A DNA stretch of 64,000 bases from Epiperipatus broadwayi. Lineage: Eukaryota; Onychophora; Udeonychophora; Euonychophora; Peripatidae. Of this stretch, positions 1-11,270 are shown in pieces (position 1 is the stretch's first letter; each line of letters begins with the position of its first letter). The notes under the pieces are model-generated. The model was not told the origin of the DNA. It searched no databases and saw only the letters and a list, made by a program, of their open reading frames with translations. The DNA lies in the NCBI GenBank assembly GCA_028023455.1, contig JAQFVV010000346.1, positions 312,001 through 376,000 of the forward strand, read 5' to 3'. Made by a program: the position numbers and the translations under genes.

Positions 1-668
1 CTGCATAATGATTTACCGGTAATACTTGGTCGTAAGTCTTTCAAGGCATTCTTTACTGTGCTTTTTCTCTCTATTAAATCAGGCTGTGGCTTTTCTATGT
101 TCAAGTCTGGATGCAGTTTTGTAAATTACTTCGGTGGCGGCTTTCCTCCATCACTTTGGTCAAGAACTCTAGTATTTCAGGTGTAACTTCTCCATCACTG
201 GATTCGGGCTGAGATTAGTGTTTTCTTCCATTCTGTAGCAGTGGTCCAGTTCTAATAGACGGCTGTCTATTGTCCTTCTAGCTGATAGCTCTCATTTTAG
301 CAGCTTTGGTAATGGCTTAGTAAAATTCAGCATGCTAAAGCAATGCAGGGACAACTTTTTAATTATTTTTTGGCACTTGTCTTTCAGAAAATATGTATCA
401 GCAGCAACAACAATTTTTGACAGCTACTACAGGTCTTTTTTATATTCTATTTTTGATAGTAGGTCCCTTCCCCTTTTACTTTCGCAACGTCACTTGTTTA
501 CTGACTTCAAACTTTTTGCCTTTAACTAAATTTCCACTTAGTAAAATATTCGCCTCAGCTAAATCTGGAGTTAAAAGCTCTCTTCCCTTGAGTTTCCCAA
601 TTTCACTTAGTATGAATTTATGCCTGACTGAATTTTCTAATTTGTTTTTTGACTATAATTTTAAATGA
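1..668 (-). pseudogene. Unidentified degenerate coding-like stretch, minus strand
   Basis: The minus strand carries several non-random peptides in shifting frames. One reads IGKLKGRELLTPDLAEANIL then LSGNLVKGKKFEVSKQVTLR (about 600-470). Others are SDGEVTPEILEFLTKVMEES near 190 and LHPDLNIEKPQPDLIERKST then VKNALKDLRPSITGK (about 115-10). I do not recognise the family; a retroelement gag-like or accessory protein is possible. It continues beyond the window edge. The + strand frames here are shadows. Confidence 0.25.
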
Positions 669-2164
669 GGTCAATTTTCAGCCAAAAGATTATTTTTAGA
701 TGAAATGTTAAAACTCTTAAACAAATTACAGCTTGTATAATTTTAAACAAACAATAGAACTTGAAAATTATTTAAAATGAATATAGAAACTTAAATGAAT
801 AATTTTATAAATTTAAACATTATTTTGTTATGTACATAAATTCTAAACACACACTGCTATGTTTGTTTCAGTTTTAACAAACATAAAGGAATATGCATGT
901 ATATAAATATTTATGACTGCATTTTTATATTATAGATAATAAGGCGATTATACACGCACGTACTCTGCAATATTACAAGCACACTCAAAGTTTTGAATTA
1001 AACAAACACACGCAATCTGAGTGAAACGAAATACACTATTATAGAATATAATAGGTGAAACAGACAGGTAGCTAGATCTAACTGTTTCAATTGTATTTCA
1101 GTTAATAATCATTAAATTGCTTTTTATTTGATTTTTAATATACATGTAGTTTTTAGTATCTTGTTTATTTTCTCACATTTTTTGCAAAATAATGATTAAC
1201 TGTAGTCATTTTAAATAAAAAATAGTTACCCAATGTATTGAAGAAATCACAGGAAACTTAGTACTTGATTGGATGTTTACTTGTCTTTTTTAATTTGGCA
1301 ATTATGCCATAATAATCACAGAAACCATTATAATTAATGTAAACTTAAAATTCAAACTTGTTTAATCTTGTATTGGTTATATATTGAAAGTTAATTTATT
1401 AAAAGATTTAAGAAATTAACATGAAAAAGGAAAGCCTAAAAAAGTTTTTACTAACAAAACTATTTATTTTTTGAAATATTGTTTATTTGAATTCAAATTA
1501 TGCTATTTTTTAAGCTAAAAACAATTAAACTTATTAAAAACTGTTTTCAATTTTTAAATTTAATTTGTAAATAATTATTGTATAAAATAGTTTTATAATT
1601 ACAAGAATGTAATCAAACTTCTGGAATGAAAATCAATTTACACTATCAATTCATTCATACTGTTATTTTGCAATCTTAATGTTATATTTTTTTAAGAGAT
1701 GAAAGGATAGTGCTTTATAAATGAGAAAAAAGCTTAAGCTATTATTTTTTTTTTAATAATATGTAATTAATTTTGTTTCAATGTTTTTATCACAATAGTC
1801 AAAAATAATATAGTATCTATAAATCTGTAATTATAGATTAAGTCATTTAAAGCAAAAGTCTACTTAATTTAATAATCTAAATAACCAATGTTTTAAAATT
1901 TAATTATCATTTTACTGTTTTAACTAATAATTGAATGCGAAATTAAAATGTTACTATTCTTAAAAGTAAATTTTTATTTTTTAAAATTTTCATATTTGTT
2001 TAGGAACATTTTGATTTTGAAAACAGTTTTCAGCCAATTATGTTTACAAATAAAGATATTAGGCATATCATGCAATGATTTAATATGCAGCCAATGATTT
2101 ATATAAATTTATGACTGAATAAGTGATTTATTCTTATTTCTATTTGTCATATTTTTCAAAGAAT
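669..2164. other. AT-rich non-coding DNA
   Basis: No gene seen. GTGAAACAGACAGGTAGCTA followed by GATCTAACTGTTTCA (1056-1091) is a short dispersed repeat whose relative lies inverted at 53878-53913. Confidence 0.5.
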
Positions 2165-2248
2165 GTATATACAAGGTGTGACAATTTAATTCCCAGAATG
2201 CACCTTCATAAACTTTATATGGAAGTGTCGCTACTACCATCTTCAAAG
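2165..2248 (-). mobile_element. Mariner 3' end remnant
   Basis: AAGGTGTGACAATTTAATTC and CCAGAATGCACCTTCATAAA with the following TATATGGAAGTG match the 3' flank of the mariner copies at 39866-40410 and 43625-44135. The minus-strand tail (TSI*SL*RCILG) lies beyond the transposase stop. The Tigger element starts immediately after. Confidence 0.6.
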
Positions 2249-2250
2249 TA

Positions 2251-3433
2251 CACCAGGATCTCTTTTTATGCGGACTTATCTAACACAATTTTGAAGTTAC
2301 GCGATTCGTGTTTCACCGGAAGTCGACCCCCGATAATGCGCTATTACTTTAAATAATAAATTTTGCGCACTTACGTTATATTGAAAGTAATAGCACATTA
2401 TTGGAATTCTACTTTCATCTTAGTAATTTCAATATTTTCAGTGCTTTATAATAGTTAGATTTTATGCAATAATGAAATTAAAATCATGATTTCCACATTT
2501 TATGTATACACACATTAAATTTTACAAGATTATGATGTAAATTTGTTCAAACATTGTGCATGTTAATTTTGCATTTTAAATCACATTCTGTTTTTGCTTT
2601 TTAAAAAAGAACGTAATCAATTATTAATCATTTAGTGTCCACAAGTTTATTTTTAAAAGGTCAGTAATAGCAGTGGGCACAATTAAAAATTAAAATCTGA
2701 TTTTTAATTGTAATTAACAATTTAAAAATTACTTATGGACGACTTGAAATTAATATGATGTAAAACGAAATTTGATTTTTAAACGGAATTGAAAATTAAA
2801 GACAAAAATAATTTAATTTTTAGTTGTTTTAATTAAATTTTCCCAGCAGTGGTGAATAAATGTCTTTTTATTATCATAAGTCTAAGTTCATAAACAATTA
2901 ATAAAATCATTGTCGTCGTCAACAGAAAACCATTAACACAACATGAGAGTGAACTTGGCGCTAGTTGTATTTCCTCTTGTGAGAATAATTGCTGAGATAT
3001 TCTTGACTTCGTTTAAGAAGCCAAATACATCACATCACATGAGAATCTTATTTTTTACTAGTTTGCAAACGAACGTGTTTTTGGGCAAATAGTGATAATA
3101 ATTAAAACGTGTATAAAAAAAATGTAAATTACTGTACTGTAAATTATGCATAAAAATATATTATTTTGAATAAAATTAAATATAGTTAAAAAAAGTTTGT
3201 CTTGTATCAATTTTTTTCAAATTTGAAATTTTTTATTAGTCATATTTTATTTCCTTTTTTTTTTTCACGCGAATTTTAAAGTAATTTTACGTTGGTGCTT
3301 TGCTTTTACGCGAATTTTGAAAAATCACAGACCACACACACCCCTTTTCAATGTAAGTTACGTCTATTTTTGCGCGATTTCATTTGCGCATGTTTTCTGA
3401 GGAACCTATCTATCGCGTAAAACGAGACCCTGG
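2251..3433 (+). mobile_element. Tigger/pogo-like transposon copy
   Basis: Left end CACCAGGATCTCTTTTTATG after TA (2249-2250); right end CGCGTAAAACGAGACCCTGG before TA (3434-3435). It shares long blocks with the copy at 52355-53280, including GAAGTCGAC, CGCTATTACTTTAAATAATA and the C-terminal coding remnant ACCATTAACACAACATGAGA near 2929. It is about 257 bp longer than that copy, mostly from extra AT-rich sequence around 2600-2850. It inserted beside a mariner 3' remnant. Confidence 0.85.
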
Positions 3434-3435
3434 TA

Positions 3436-6400
3436 TATTGTATTTCCATTGCTAATAGTGCAAATAAAGATATAAGTGAACTAAATTAGTAATTTGGGTT
3501 TAAAAATCATGGCAAAGACAATTGTTACCAGTGATAGCAGAAAGACTGAAATATGTTATGCGTATTCTATGTCAGCCAACATGATTCTTTATATTATTTG
3601 TATTTATTGTAGAAATCTTAATCTGGTGATAAAGTGTTTATTATAACTTGCAACAGTACTATACTGATTTTACAAATGGTGATGTGTCCAGAATTTTTTT
3701 TTAACGCTGCATAAATTAAACCAGTAAATGTGAAAGGGTATACCCAAACAGGAAACATATCACTAACTTTATTAAAAGAATTGAATATATTAAAATTAAA
3801 GAACGTGGATTTGCCAGAAGGCATGGTTGAATACATGAAGATGTGGAGTTTTTTAAAAAGTCTAAAAAAGGAAGGATAGAAAAATGGTTGTTGAGAAAAG
3901 AAGCCATGGATAAGAAAATCAGAAGGCAAACTTTTGAAACCATCTGCAGTAGGTTTCTAAGAATTGAAAATGATATATTGTGCAGATTGAATTTTATTAA
4001 ATTGCTTAAAGCAAAAAACAATTCAAGTGAATATAGCACTTTGTAATATTAATTCTTATTAATAACAAAACCACTCTTCTTTATAAAAAAAAAAATAGTC
4101 TATTAATCCAAATTGATAAAAAAATTTAACATCACTTTTTTAAAAACTTTTTTTTATTATATGAATTATTATAACAAATTACATTCATCAAAATATCCAA
4201 CATTTCAACTATTAGTCTTTATCAAGGAATATTTAAATATAAATATAAATAATCCTTATATAGTAATATATAGTGAAAATATGTAGAGTTTTGCCTGTTT
4301 TATATAGTGTAATGGGCACATACTCCGTTACATTTTTTTTCTTTATTATTAAACATGAAATTAAAATAAAAAGTTCGCATTTAAAAACTTTTTTTTTAAG
4401 ACATAAAAATTGAAAATTAATTCTATCTTAAACTCGTATATATAAATCGCACAGATGAAAAAAAATATTATTAAACGAAAACTTTATTAAAGAAAAGGTA
4501 TTTTAAAACTAAATTTTCAGTAAAGATTTAAAGATAAAAATATATCTTTAAGTTTGAAAACAAATTAATTAATGTTATTGAAAAATGGAAATGATTATTT
4601 TAATTAGTCCAAGTGAACAAGCCCTTGGGCATTTAAATGTATAAACAACTGTCAGATAGGAAAACCATAGAAACTTTTAGCAAATGAAAGAAATCCATCG
4701 GGAAATCAGACCTCAACGAAAAGGTTTTCACCATCATGACGTAATGTTGAGTTAATCCACAAAATTATTATAAAAGGAAATGTTTGAAAATAAAAGAATT
4801 AATTAGTTATTACGAGAGGATAGATATGTGTTGGTGCGGAGTCGAAAGAGAAGGGATTGAAAAGACGCACTCTTCAATCCCTTCAGTTCTGCTAAAAAAG
4901 AAAGAGAAATGACATCGTTTTCTACGTTAAGGACCAGCTCAAGTAAAGACCTCTGGATAAATAAAAACAACGGCTAACTGGATACCAATATCTTCAGTAC
5001 GGCGTGGGAATTGCCGTTCAAAATTACCAACAACGGCAAGCAACTGTAAAGGATAAAGCTGGACGTTTTAAAAATCGTAAGAACTTTATATTCATTTGAA
5101 AACAATAAGAACTCTAAATTCTAAACCTTTTAGTAAATAATACAAATAGAATCCTATCTGACCAACGTAAATTAATGTTATTTGATGTTTTTTTTTTTTA
5201 TTTAAAATCATTTCCATTTATTTTTTTTTGTTCATTTAAGTTTTTAATATGATTTTTGTTTTTCGTTAGACTAAATTACATAAATGTTAAACTTGAGTCG
5301 GGCGTGAATGGCTATATAGATTTGTAAAGTTATATTAGGGGAGGGTAAATCTTAGGTTATTTGTTTCATGGTTGAATTAGGTCACTGGATTGGATATATT
5401 GATGTAATTAGTAGATGTAGTATGAGATCCGCTATGGGCAGGATTGCATATATATGCCACACACCTGTTTGCCTATGGATGGGTTTGTAAGTCGGCAAAG
5501 AACCGCAGTGCATTCCTATGGAGTTTTTTGTTTATTGTTCTACTCGCCAATAGATGTAGCATTCCTGTTGGTGGAGAGACGATGTCTTCTCTAACTCTAC
5601 TTACTATTATTCCTGACAGTATAGTATTTTGTGTTGTCATATTTTCATGCTACATTGAATACATAAATGTATCAGATGGATTGATGCCAGTTTGACTGCG
5701 AACTTTTTGCCTAAGGTTAAATCAGGGAAGAATATTTTCTTTTCAAATGCAGATCTATGTAGTTTATTCATACTCGACACCCTAAATAAAAATGCATTAA
5801 ATTTAAGATGAGTATAGATGTTTGCATGAATTCGTTATCGGTTAATTATGTTTTGGTTTTCATATTTGATCAAAATATATACACATTCGGTAAATAATGA
5901 TACCTTACGGTGAGTATCTAAAATGTATTTATTCGGATGTCTTTTTAGTTATTGGTGTCAATGCGGGCATCTTACGATGAATGCTATTGGGTTACTTATA
6001 AATTTCCCTCTGCAATTGATGGTATCAATGACTTTGTATTTTGATCGTTTATGTTTATTTTGAAATGTTTTTAACCGTGAAATCTATGTAACCGATCTAT
6101 ACTCAACATTATAAAACAAACTTTCATAAATCTATCTGTGTGAACTTAATTAAAATGTAAACTTATAATATTATAAAAATTAAAATGTAAATTTAAATTC
6201 TAAAATCAAATTAAAATCTAAAATAAACATACTAAAATAATGTTAAATTTTATATATATGTGCGTAAATAAATGTTTGTATGTTAATTACTGGCAGTGGC
6301 TTATTTTATTCCTTTTTAAAATATTCTTAGATAAGAATTTATGGTAAAATATAAATCTCTGCTGTTCCATTGAGCTAGTGACAATGGGCTAATGACCGGA

Positions 6401-6548
6401 TATCAAAATATATAAATTAAAAAAAAAAAAATTTTTTTTTGACTTACGTATCTGCCTACTTTATAAATTTTTCTAGGTTCAAATGCCTAGATGGCGCCCT
6501 GTAGTGCAGATCACGTTAAGCTTCTTGCTCCGGATCGTTATAATAGTA
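3436..6548. other. Non-coding DNA, possible old retroelement leader at 4620-5070
   Basis: No convincing gene. The stretch 4620-5070 is less AT-rich and contains a perfect 11-bp stem-loop (GAAGGGATTGA 4850-4860 / TCAATCCCTTC 4874-4884). Small frames at 3843-4046 and 5444-5695 match nothing I know. Confidence 0.4.
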
Positions 6549-6637
6549 ATATACGGAAGTAAATCAACCTTCATACATAAAGGTTGATTTATTTCTGTAT
6601 ACTACAATTAATACTGTGCTGTATAAAAATATTTGTC
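6549..6637. repeat. Hairpin and left member of a direct repeat flanking the Merlin element
   Basis: ATATACGGAAGTAAATCAAC at 6549-6568 pairs with the sequence at 6580-6602 (22-bp stem, two mismatches, 8-base loop). Sequence from 6580 to about 6637 is repeated in the same orientation at 8780-8838, on the far side of the Merlin insertion. It may be a terminal repeat of the Penelope-like element that follows. Confidence 0.6.
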
Positions 6638-7034
6638 AATATATTTAGTAGATTTTAAAATTATTATATGTCAATTGCAGGTGGTTAAAAGTGATAGAAA
6701 CTATCCTGTAATATTTGAATTATGACATCGTTTAAAAGTCAGGCATATAATAGACTCAAGCCCCGAATAATGCACATAAGCAAATGTTGGCTTATATATA
6801 AATAAGCTTTAAGGACAAGTGAATTCATTTGTTCTTTTAAAATCTTCGGTTGTCTTCTCATCCTTGGTGTTCGCCTACAGATGGCGTTGAAGCTAATCAA
6901 AAATATATACATATAACGATTCCGGGGCCCGACCTAAATGATCGATTTGATCTAAAAAGATCAGATTTCTTAGATTTATAATAAAATATTCTACTAACTA
7001 ATATTATTATATGATGTTAGTTTTTTCATTTTTT

Positions 7035-7500
7035 TCGTAAATGTTTATTAATCTTATCTTGTTTTTGAGTTTGTGTGTGTCTTTTTAAAGTTACGGTGTT
7101 TTTGTAACTTTTTTTTTTTTTGGACTTTATGTGTGTCTTTAAAGTTACGTTTTTTTTTTGCAAGTGTAAATCAATGCGTTTATTCAAAAGCAAGACGTAA
7201 TAAGTAAATGTTTATTAATCTTATCTTGTTTTTGAATTTGTGTATGTGTCTTTAAAGTTACGGGGCTTTTTCTAATATTTTTTGAGGGGACTTTATGTGT
7301 GTCTTTTTAAAGTTACGGTACCTTTTTTTTTTTGCAAGAGTAAATCAATCATTTGATTCAAAAGCAAGTCGTAATAAATCAATGTTTATTAATCTTAGAT
7401 TGTTTTTGAGTTTGTGCGTGTGTCTTTAAAGTTACGGGGCTTTTTCTCATTTTTTTTTTTGGACTTTATGTGTGTCTTTTTTTAAAGTTACGGTATTTTT
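7035..7500. repeat. Tandem array, about 170-178 bp period, T-rich
   Basis: AATGTTTATTAATCTTA recurs near 7041, 7207 and 7381. Each is followed by TTGTTTTTGAGTTTGTG-like sequence, a GTGTCTTTAAAGTTACGG word, a T run, and GGACTTTATGTGTGTC with a second AAAGTTACG. CAAGACGTAATAA-like sequence closes each unit. About 2.7 copies. Confidence 0.75.
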
Positions 7501-7629
7501 GGTCAAAAGTAAAAATCAATTATTTTTATTAAAAAAGCAAGACATAATTTCTAAATCGATCAAAAGTAACGTCATTTATATACTACAATTTAGAATTAAT
7601 ACCCGATTACTATTAGTAAGGACCATCAT

Positions 7630-8130
7630 TGAAAGATTCAATTGAAAAATGATACCCGACTAATTTCCGTTTTTTTTTTTTTGGGGGGGGCATTAATGAA
7701 TCAGAAAGTGGGTTGTTTTTGTTAACTCTGTCTATATAAAAAGGATAACGTTATTGAAATACTAAATTTAAAAATGATAGCCAACTAATTTGCGTTTCTT
7801 TTGACAGTAATTAATCAGAAAGTGGGTTTCTTTTTTTTCTTTTTTTGGTAAATCTTTTGTGTATATATATATATATAAAAAAAATACCGTAATTCAAATA
7901 CTCCATTGAAAAAAACCAAACCCCGTTGAATTTGCTTTCTTTTTTTTTTTTATGACAGTAATTAAGTAGGAACTGGGTTGTTTTTGTTAGTGTGTAGAAA
8001 ACTAATCTTATTTTGAAATAATAAATGTAACAAAAAATAATAATAATACCTGACTAATTTTTTTTTTTGGACAAGTAATTCCTAATAATTAGACACTGGG
8101 TTGTTTTTGTTTGTGCGTATATATATACAG
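7630..8130. repeat. Second tandem array, about 135 bp period, four decayed units
   Basis: Units start near 7632, 7766, 7900 and 8035 with a GAAAAATGATACCCGACTAA-like segment. A T run, GACAGTAATTAATCAGAAAG-like sequence and TGGGTTGTTTTTGTTAGTGT follow. Homology decays between units, suggesting an array older than a recent slippage event. Confidence 0.65.
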
Positions 8131-8449
8131 TATAGCAAAAGTAACTGGTCACGGACGAATTCTCGCGAAAACTGTCCTTTTCGCGTGATTCTTAATTTTT
8201 TTTGCCGTTTCGCATCCTTAAAAGCAATTTTTGAGGGTTACCCATTCGTAATGAAATCTTCAGGACATTATTACTAAACTTACAACAGTAAACTAAGTTA
8301 TAACACATTAAGAAAAATAGACGTCTTATCAAATTTTAAAAAACTACGACTGCTTCAAATACACACACTCTCACACGAAACTACAGAGAAAATAGATATT
8401 CTACTATTACAAGAAAATGATGAACAAAATCGACTACTACAGCAGCCGA

Positions 8450-8695
8450 TCAAGGCATTTCTTTACTTTTAGCATAGAAAAAAAAAAAGCCATACCCGGC
8501 AGCCGTCGGGAACCCTTTCTGTGTTTTATCGTAGAAAGAAGTCTCATTTGTGTTGGCTTCTGTCGCCATACACCGCCTCCGTCCAACAAAACGTGAGGAC
8601 TTTACTGCGTTTATAACGTAGAAAATTTCCTCTTTTGTTAGGTGAAGGCCGGTGAAATGGTATATTTCTAGGAATTTACCTAGAAATAGTGACAT
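8450..8695 (-). pseudogene. Probable Merlin transposase N-terminal remnant
   Basis: An 81-codon minus-strand frame just inside the right terminus of the 6848-8728 element. It contains LTKEEIFYVINAVKSSRF then RRRCMATEAN. A hydrophobic helix leading to a (K/S)SSRF-C-like zinc-binding element fits Merlin transposase N-termini, but only loosely, and the expected cysteines are partly missing. Position and orientation match the clearer remnant at 57884-58177, which is the main support. It ends before any catalytic motif. Confidence 0.4.
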
Positions 8696-8779
8696 CTTGA
8701 GGTGAACACCAAGGATGAGAAAACAACCAAATCTTTTTATGGGTGAGTGCGCATCAATTTGTATTAAAACAGCACTGTG

Positions 8780-8838
8780 AAGGTTGATTTATTTCTGTAT
8801 ATTACATTAAATACTGTGCTGTATAAAAATATTTATCA
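8780..8838. repeat. Right member of the direct repeat flanking the Merlin element
   Basis: AGGTTGATTTATTTCTGTAT and the following bases through TACTGTGCTGTATAAAAATA match 6581-6637 with a few differences. It directly abuts the Penelope-like 3' tail (8840-9180, minus). Confidence 0.65.
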
Positions 8839-8839
8839 C

Positions 8840-9430
8840 TTCTTGTATAACCAAAAAGAAAAATTCATTATATCTTAAAAAATTCTTCTTTCTAACTATT
8901 CAGATTTCCTTTATATAACACCAATCATTCTTTAAAATAACATCTTACTTTAATTATCTCAATTATTTAAATATCAAGTTCTACCTTATTAAGCATTTAA
9001 ATTATTTACATACCAAATAACCTAAAGGCGTAGAGCATTCCTTTTCTTTAATTATTAATTGTATATATCTTATCATTAAACTTTATCTAAAAGTTTTTAC
9101 TTTATATATTATCAACAAATCTATTCATTAAAAGTTTCATTTCATTTATACAAACTTTTATAATTCTTTCATAGCATGATTTTATATATTCAAGCATTTC
9201 TATTTTAAAATCCTTTGTTTAAATTGTTTCATATGTTCATAAATTGCAGGTTTTTATAATTTAAATGTTGCTTTAACCTTGTACTTAATTTATTTTTTGT
9301 ATATCTAATATATGATACTGATTTATCATCTCTAAAACAATACAAACATTTAATAATATAAACTGAATGATCTGAATTTAGTTTGCGCTCACTGCCTTTT
9401 TGAATTCTAAAGATCACTCAAAAACACCGC
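8840..9430 (-). mobile_element. Penelope-like retroelement 3' part with GIY-YIG endonuclease remnant
   Basis: The minus strand contains a 62-codon frame (9229-9417) reading SDHSVYIIKCLYC, then SYIRYTKNKLSTRLKQHL. This fits the GIY-YIG endonuclease that terminates Penelope-like proteins: an IYxIxC strand, Y-I-G-x-T (here YIRYT, with Gly replaced by Arg) and the catalytic-type R..H segment (STRLKQHL). Downstream on the same strand (8840-9180) lies an AT-rich tail that is clearly repeated, in opposite orientation, at 22800-23160. That repeat identifies it as the element's 3' untranslated part. No reverse transcriptase part is recognisable upstream. Truncated and inactive. Confidence 0.6.
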
Positions 9431-9901
9431 AGATATCACTTCCAAGCGATAAATGACATCAAATAATCCATACTGGATCGCTTGGATGGTTTTTTGGGCA
9501 ATCCTTAGAATTCAAATGGTGGTGAGCACATTGTTTATAACTTCTAAAATACAAATGTTATTAAATAATGATAGCACAAAGTGCCAGCATATGCAGGGGG
9601 AGAGAGGGACGGAAAAAAAATAATGGACACATGCATTAATTAAAAAACAATATGTTCAATAAATGTAAAATTGATCTAACCACATGTTGAAATAACAATT
9701 CAACGTAGAATTAACTGCAAAGCATATTAATTTTATAATTAATAATAAAAATTAGTCGAAAGAATAATTTTCTAAAGTAAAGAATATTTTATAATTTAAA
9801 AAATTTTTTTTTTACCAAAATGAGTAAGGTTTTGTGCTTAATTTCTTATATGTAGTTATTAACTGACAGATGGATAAAAAGAATCTAATCGAGAAAAGTT
9901 T
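9431..9901. other. Unassigned AT-rich spacer
   Basis: Contains CCAAGCGATAAATGAC...GATCGCTTGG, a short inverted pair (9441-9488). Nothing else recognised between the Penelope-like fragment and the LTR element. Confidence 0.35.
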
Positions 9902-10298
9902 TATAATGTTCTCCCTCTTTGGTTTACGTTTTTAACTTTTATTTTTTTATCTGACATCAAACATTCATCTTTATCCAAACTAAAATTTATGTTTATTCTT
10001 TCTTCCAGAGGGTGAATTTATATGGTGACGTGTACCTTATTGACAGCCCTTCCCATATGAAATTTTCCCATAATTTTGAGTCATTCACCCTTCTGACGAA
10101 GTTTTTCCGAATTCTGGGTCATTCAAAAAGGATTAGAGAAGCTGACCGCAAAACACACGTATATATGGGAATTGCAATAATTCGGACCCTCCCAGCTTTA
10201 ACTTTACTTCTTAGTAGATCTCCACGTTTATGGACAATGTCCTTTTTTTAACAAGAATTAGATAATATTTGTTGACTCACAATTTAACTCTATACCCT
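9902..10298 (-). repeat. 3' LTR (minus orientation) of the LTR element
   Basis: Shares with 11271-11705 the blocks TTTGGTTTACGTTTTTAAC, TTATCCAAACTAAAATTTA, GTGACGTGTACCTTATTGAC, CGAATTCTGGGTCATTCAAA and TTTATGGACAA(T/C)GTCC. It lacks about 38 bp present in the other copy near 11620-11660. Confidence 0.85.
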
Positions 10299-10610
10299 TA
10301 TGAAGAGGAATAACTTTTAAACGAATCTGCCCGTGATGCTGAAAAATTCTTCTTGCAAACCTGGTATTGATTACCTCTTGCCACTCTTCCGACCAGAATG
10401 TTTCTCGCACTGTTTCTATATATTCTTTGAAGGTCCCAGGTTGGTGGAACAGTGATTCCCACCAAGATAAATGCTTTCCCTACCAAGTTGCTACATGCTA
10501 TTATTATCTTGTTTTCTTCAGGCATTATGTTTATACTGAAATATCTCTGTAGGCTCTTAAGGTGCCCCACTGGTGCCTCTCCTATTTGACCACAACGAAT
10601 GGACTAAGAT
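10298..10610 (-). pseudogene. gag-like remnant of the LTR element
   Basis: The minus strand reads LKSLQRYFSINIMPEENK and ACSNLVGKAFI. After a single-base shift it continues as WWESLFHQ, FKEYIETVRETFWSEEWQ and EVINTRFARRIFQHHGQIR. A 'WW..' helix, a FKE..E..R..FWSEE.Q block and R-rich end fit Ty3/gypsy capsid domains. The open 90-codon frame at 10298-10570 follows only the first half in the correct frame. A lysine-rich frame (10833-11039, minus) upstream may be the matching N-terminal part. Confidence 0.55.
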
Positions 10611-11100
10611 TATATCATTAGTATGGCTAAACATACATTTCTCTTCGTTTTGTCTTCCACTATTTTCTCAATACTGCTCGTCTTTCCCTTTTCTTTTTTT
10701 TATCTTGTCTTGGGCTTAGGTTTCGTTTTCACATGTACAGTCTTTTACTTCCAATCTATTCTTGTTTGCTTTTCACTCTCCCATACTTTTTCCAACTCAA
10801 TTTTTCTCTGCCCCCTCTAATATCCCTTTCATTTACTTTTCCTTTATGTCATTTATTTCTTTCCGTAATCTTTTTCCATTTTCTGTACTTTTCATGATCT
10901 TCAAACATTTCATTTCCTTCCTTGTCTTTGTTTCTTTATCCATATTACTCTGTGACATTATATTTTTATTGGGCTCAATATGTCCCCGACCATTTTTACA
11001 TGTAATATCTAAAGTTTTCCCCCTTTTTGTTTTTGCCATATTTGCCTATCTACCATCAAATTCTATTTTTTGTTATTTTTCTCTCCTTCCAGAAAAAAAA
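10600..11100 (-). other. Purine-rich (minus strand) stretch of the LTR element
   Basis: Strong strand asymmetry: the + strand is C/T-rich. The minus strand encodes a basic 68-codon frame (10833-11039) with many Lys/Arg (MAKTKRGKTLDITCKNG at the start). It has no recognisable domain and is likely part of the degenerate gag leader. Confidence 0.4.
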
Positions 11101-11270
11101 AAATTATTTAACTGAACAGCAACAAATTTTATACCAAAAAAAAGAATACACTATATTTCCGCTCTTAAAAAAACAATTTTTCTCTTTTTGACCAATGCAC
11201 CTCTATAGCCTTCGGCTGTATTCACTCTATCGATCTCCATTCTTCAAAAGCCCCATCGTTGGGAGTCCAT

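Larger units (their letters stand above)
6848..8728 (-). mobile_element. Merlin-type DNA transposon carrying two tandem-repeat arrays
   Basis: The left end is GGTTGTCTTCTCATCCTTGG; the right end is its inverse with few changes (CCAAGGATGAGAAAACAACC). A near-perfect 8-bp duplication flanks it: AAATCTTC (6840-6847) and AAATCTTT (8729-8736). The inverted similarity runs about 40 bp and ends in a GATGGCG/GATGTC motif, as in the element at 57529. The interior holds two tandem arrays (about 7035-7500 and 7630-8130) and, near the right end on the minus strand, an open frame placed where the transposase N-terminus lies in the other element. At 1881 bp it has the size of a Merlin element, but the coding region is largely replaced by repeats. 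Confidence 0.82.

Noticed and set aside
3618-4046. Overlapping minus- and plus-strand frames as a host gene
   Set aside because: No known domain, frames oppose one another, and no splice or conservation evidence.
10762-11115. 117-codon + strand frame as a membrane protein gene
   Set aside because: Phe/Ser/Pro-rich translation from a C/T-rich strand, inside an LTR element whose coding strand is the opposite one.
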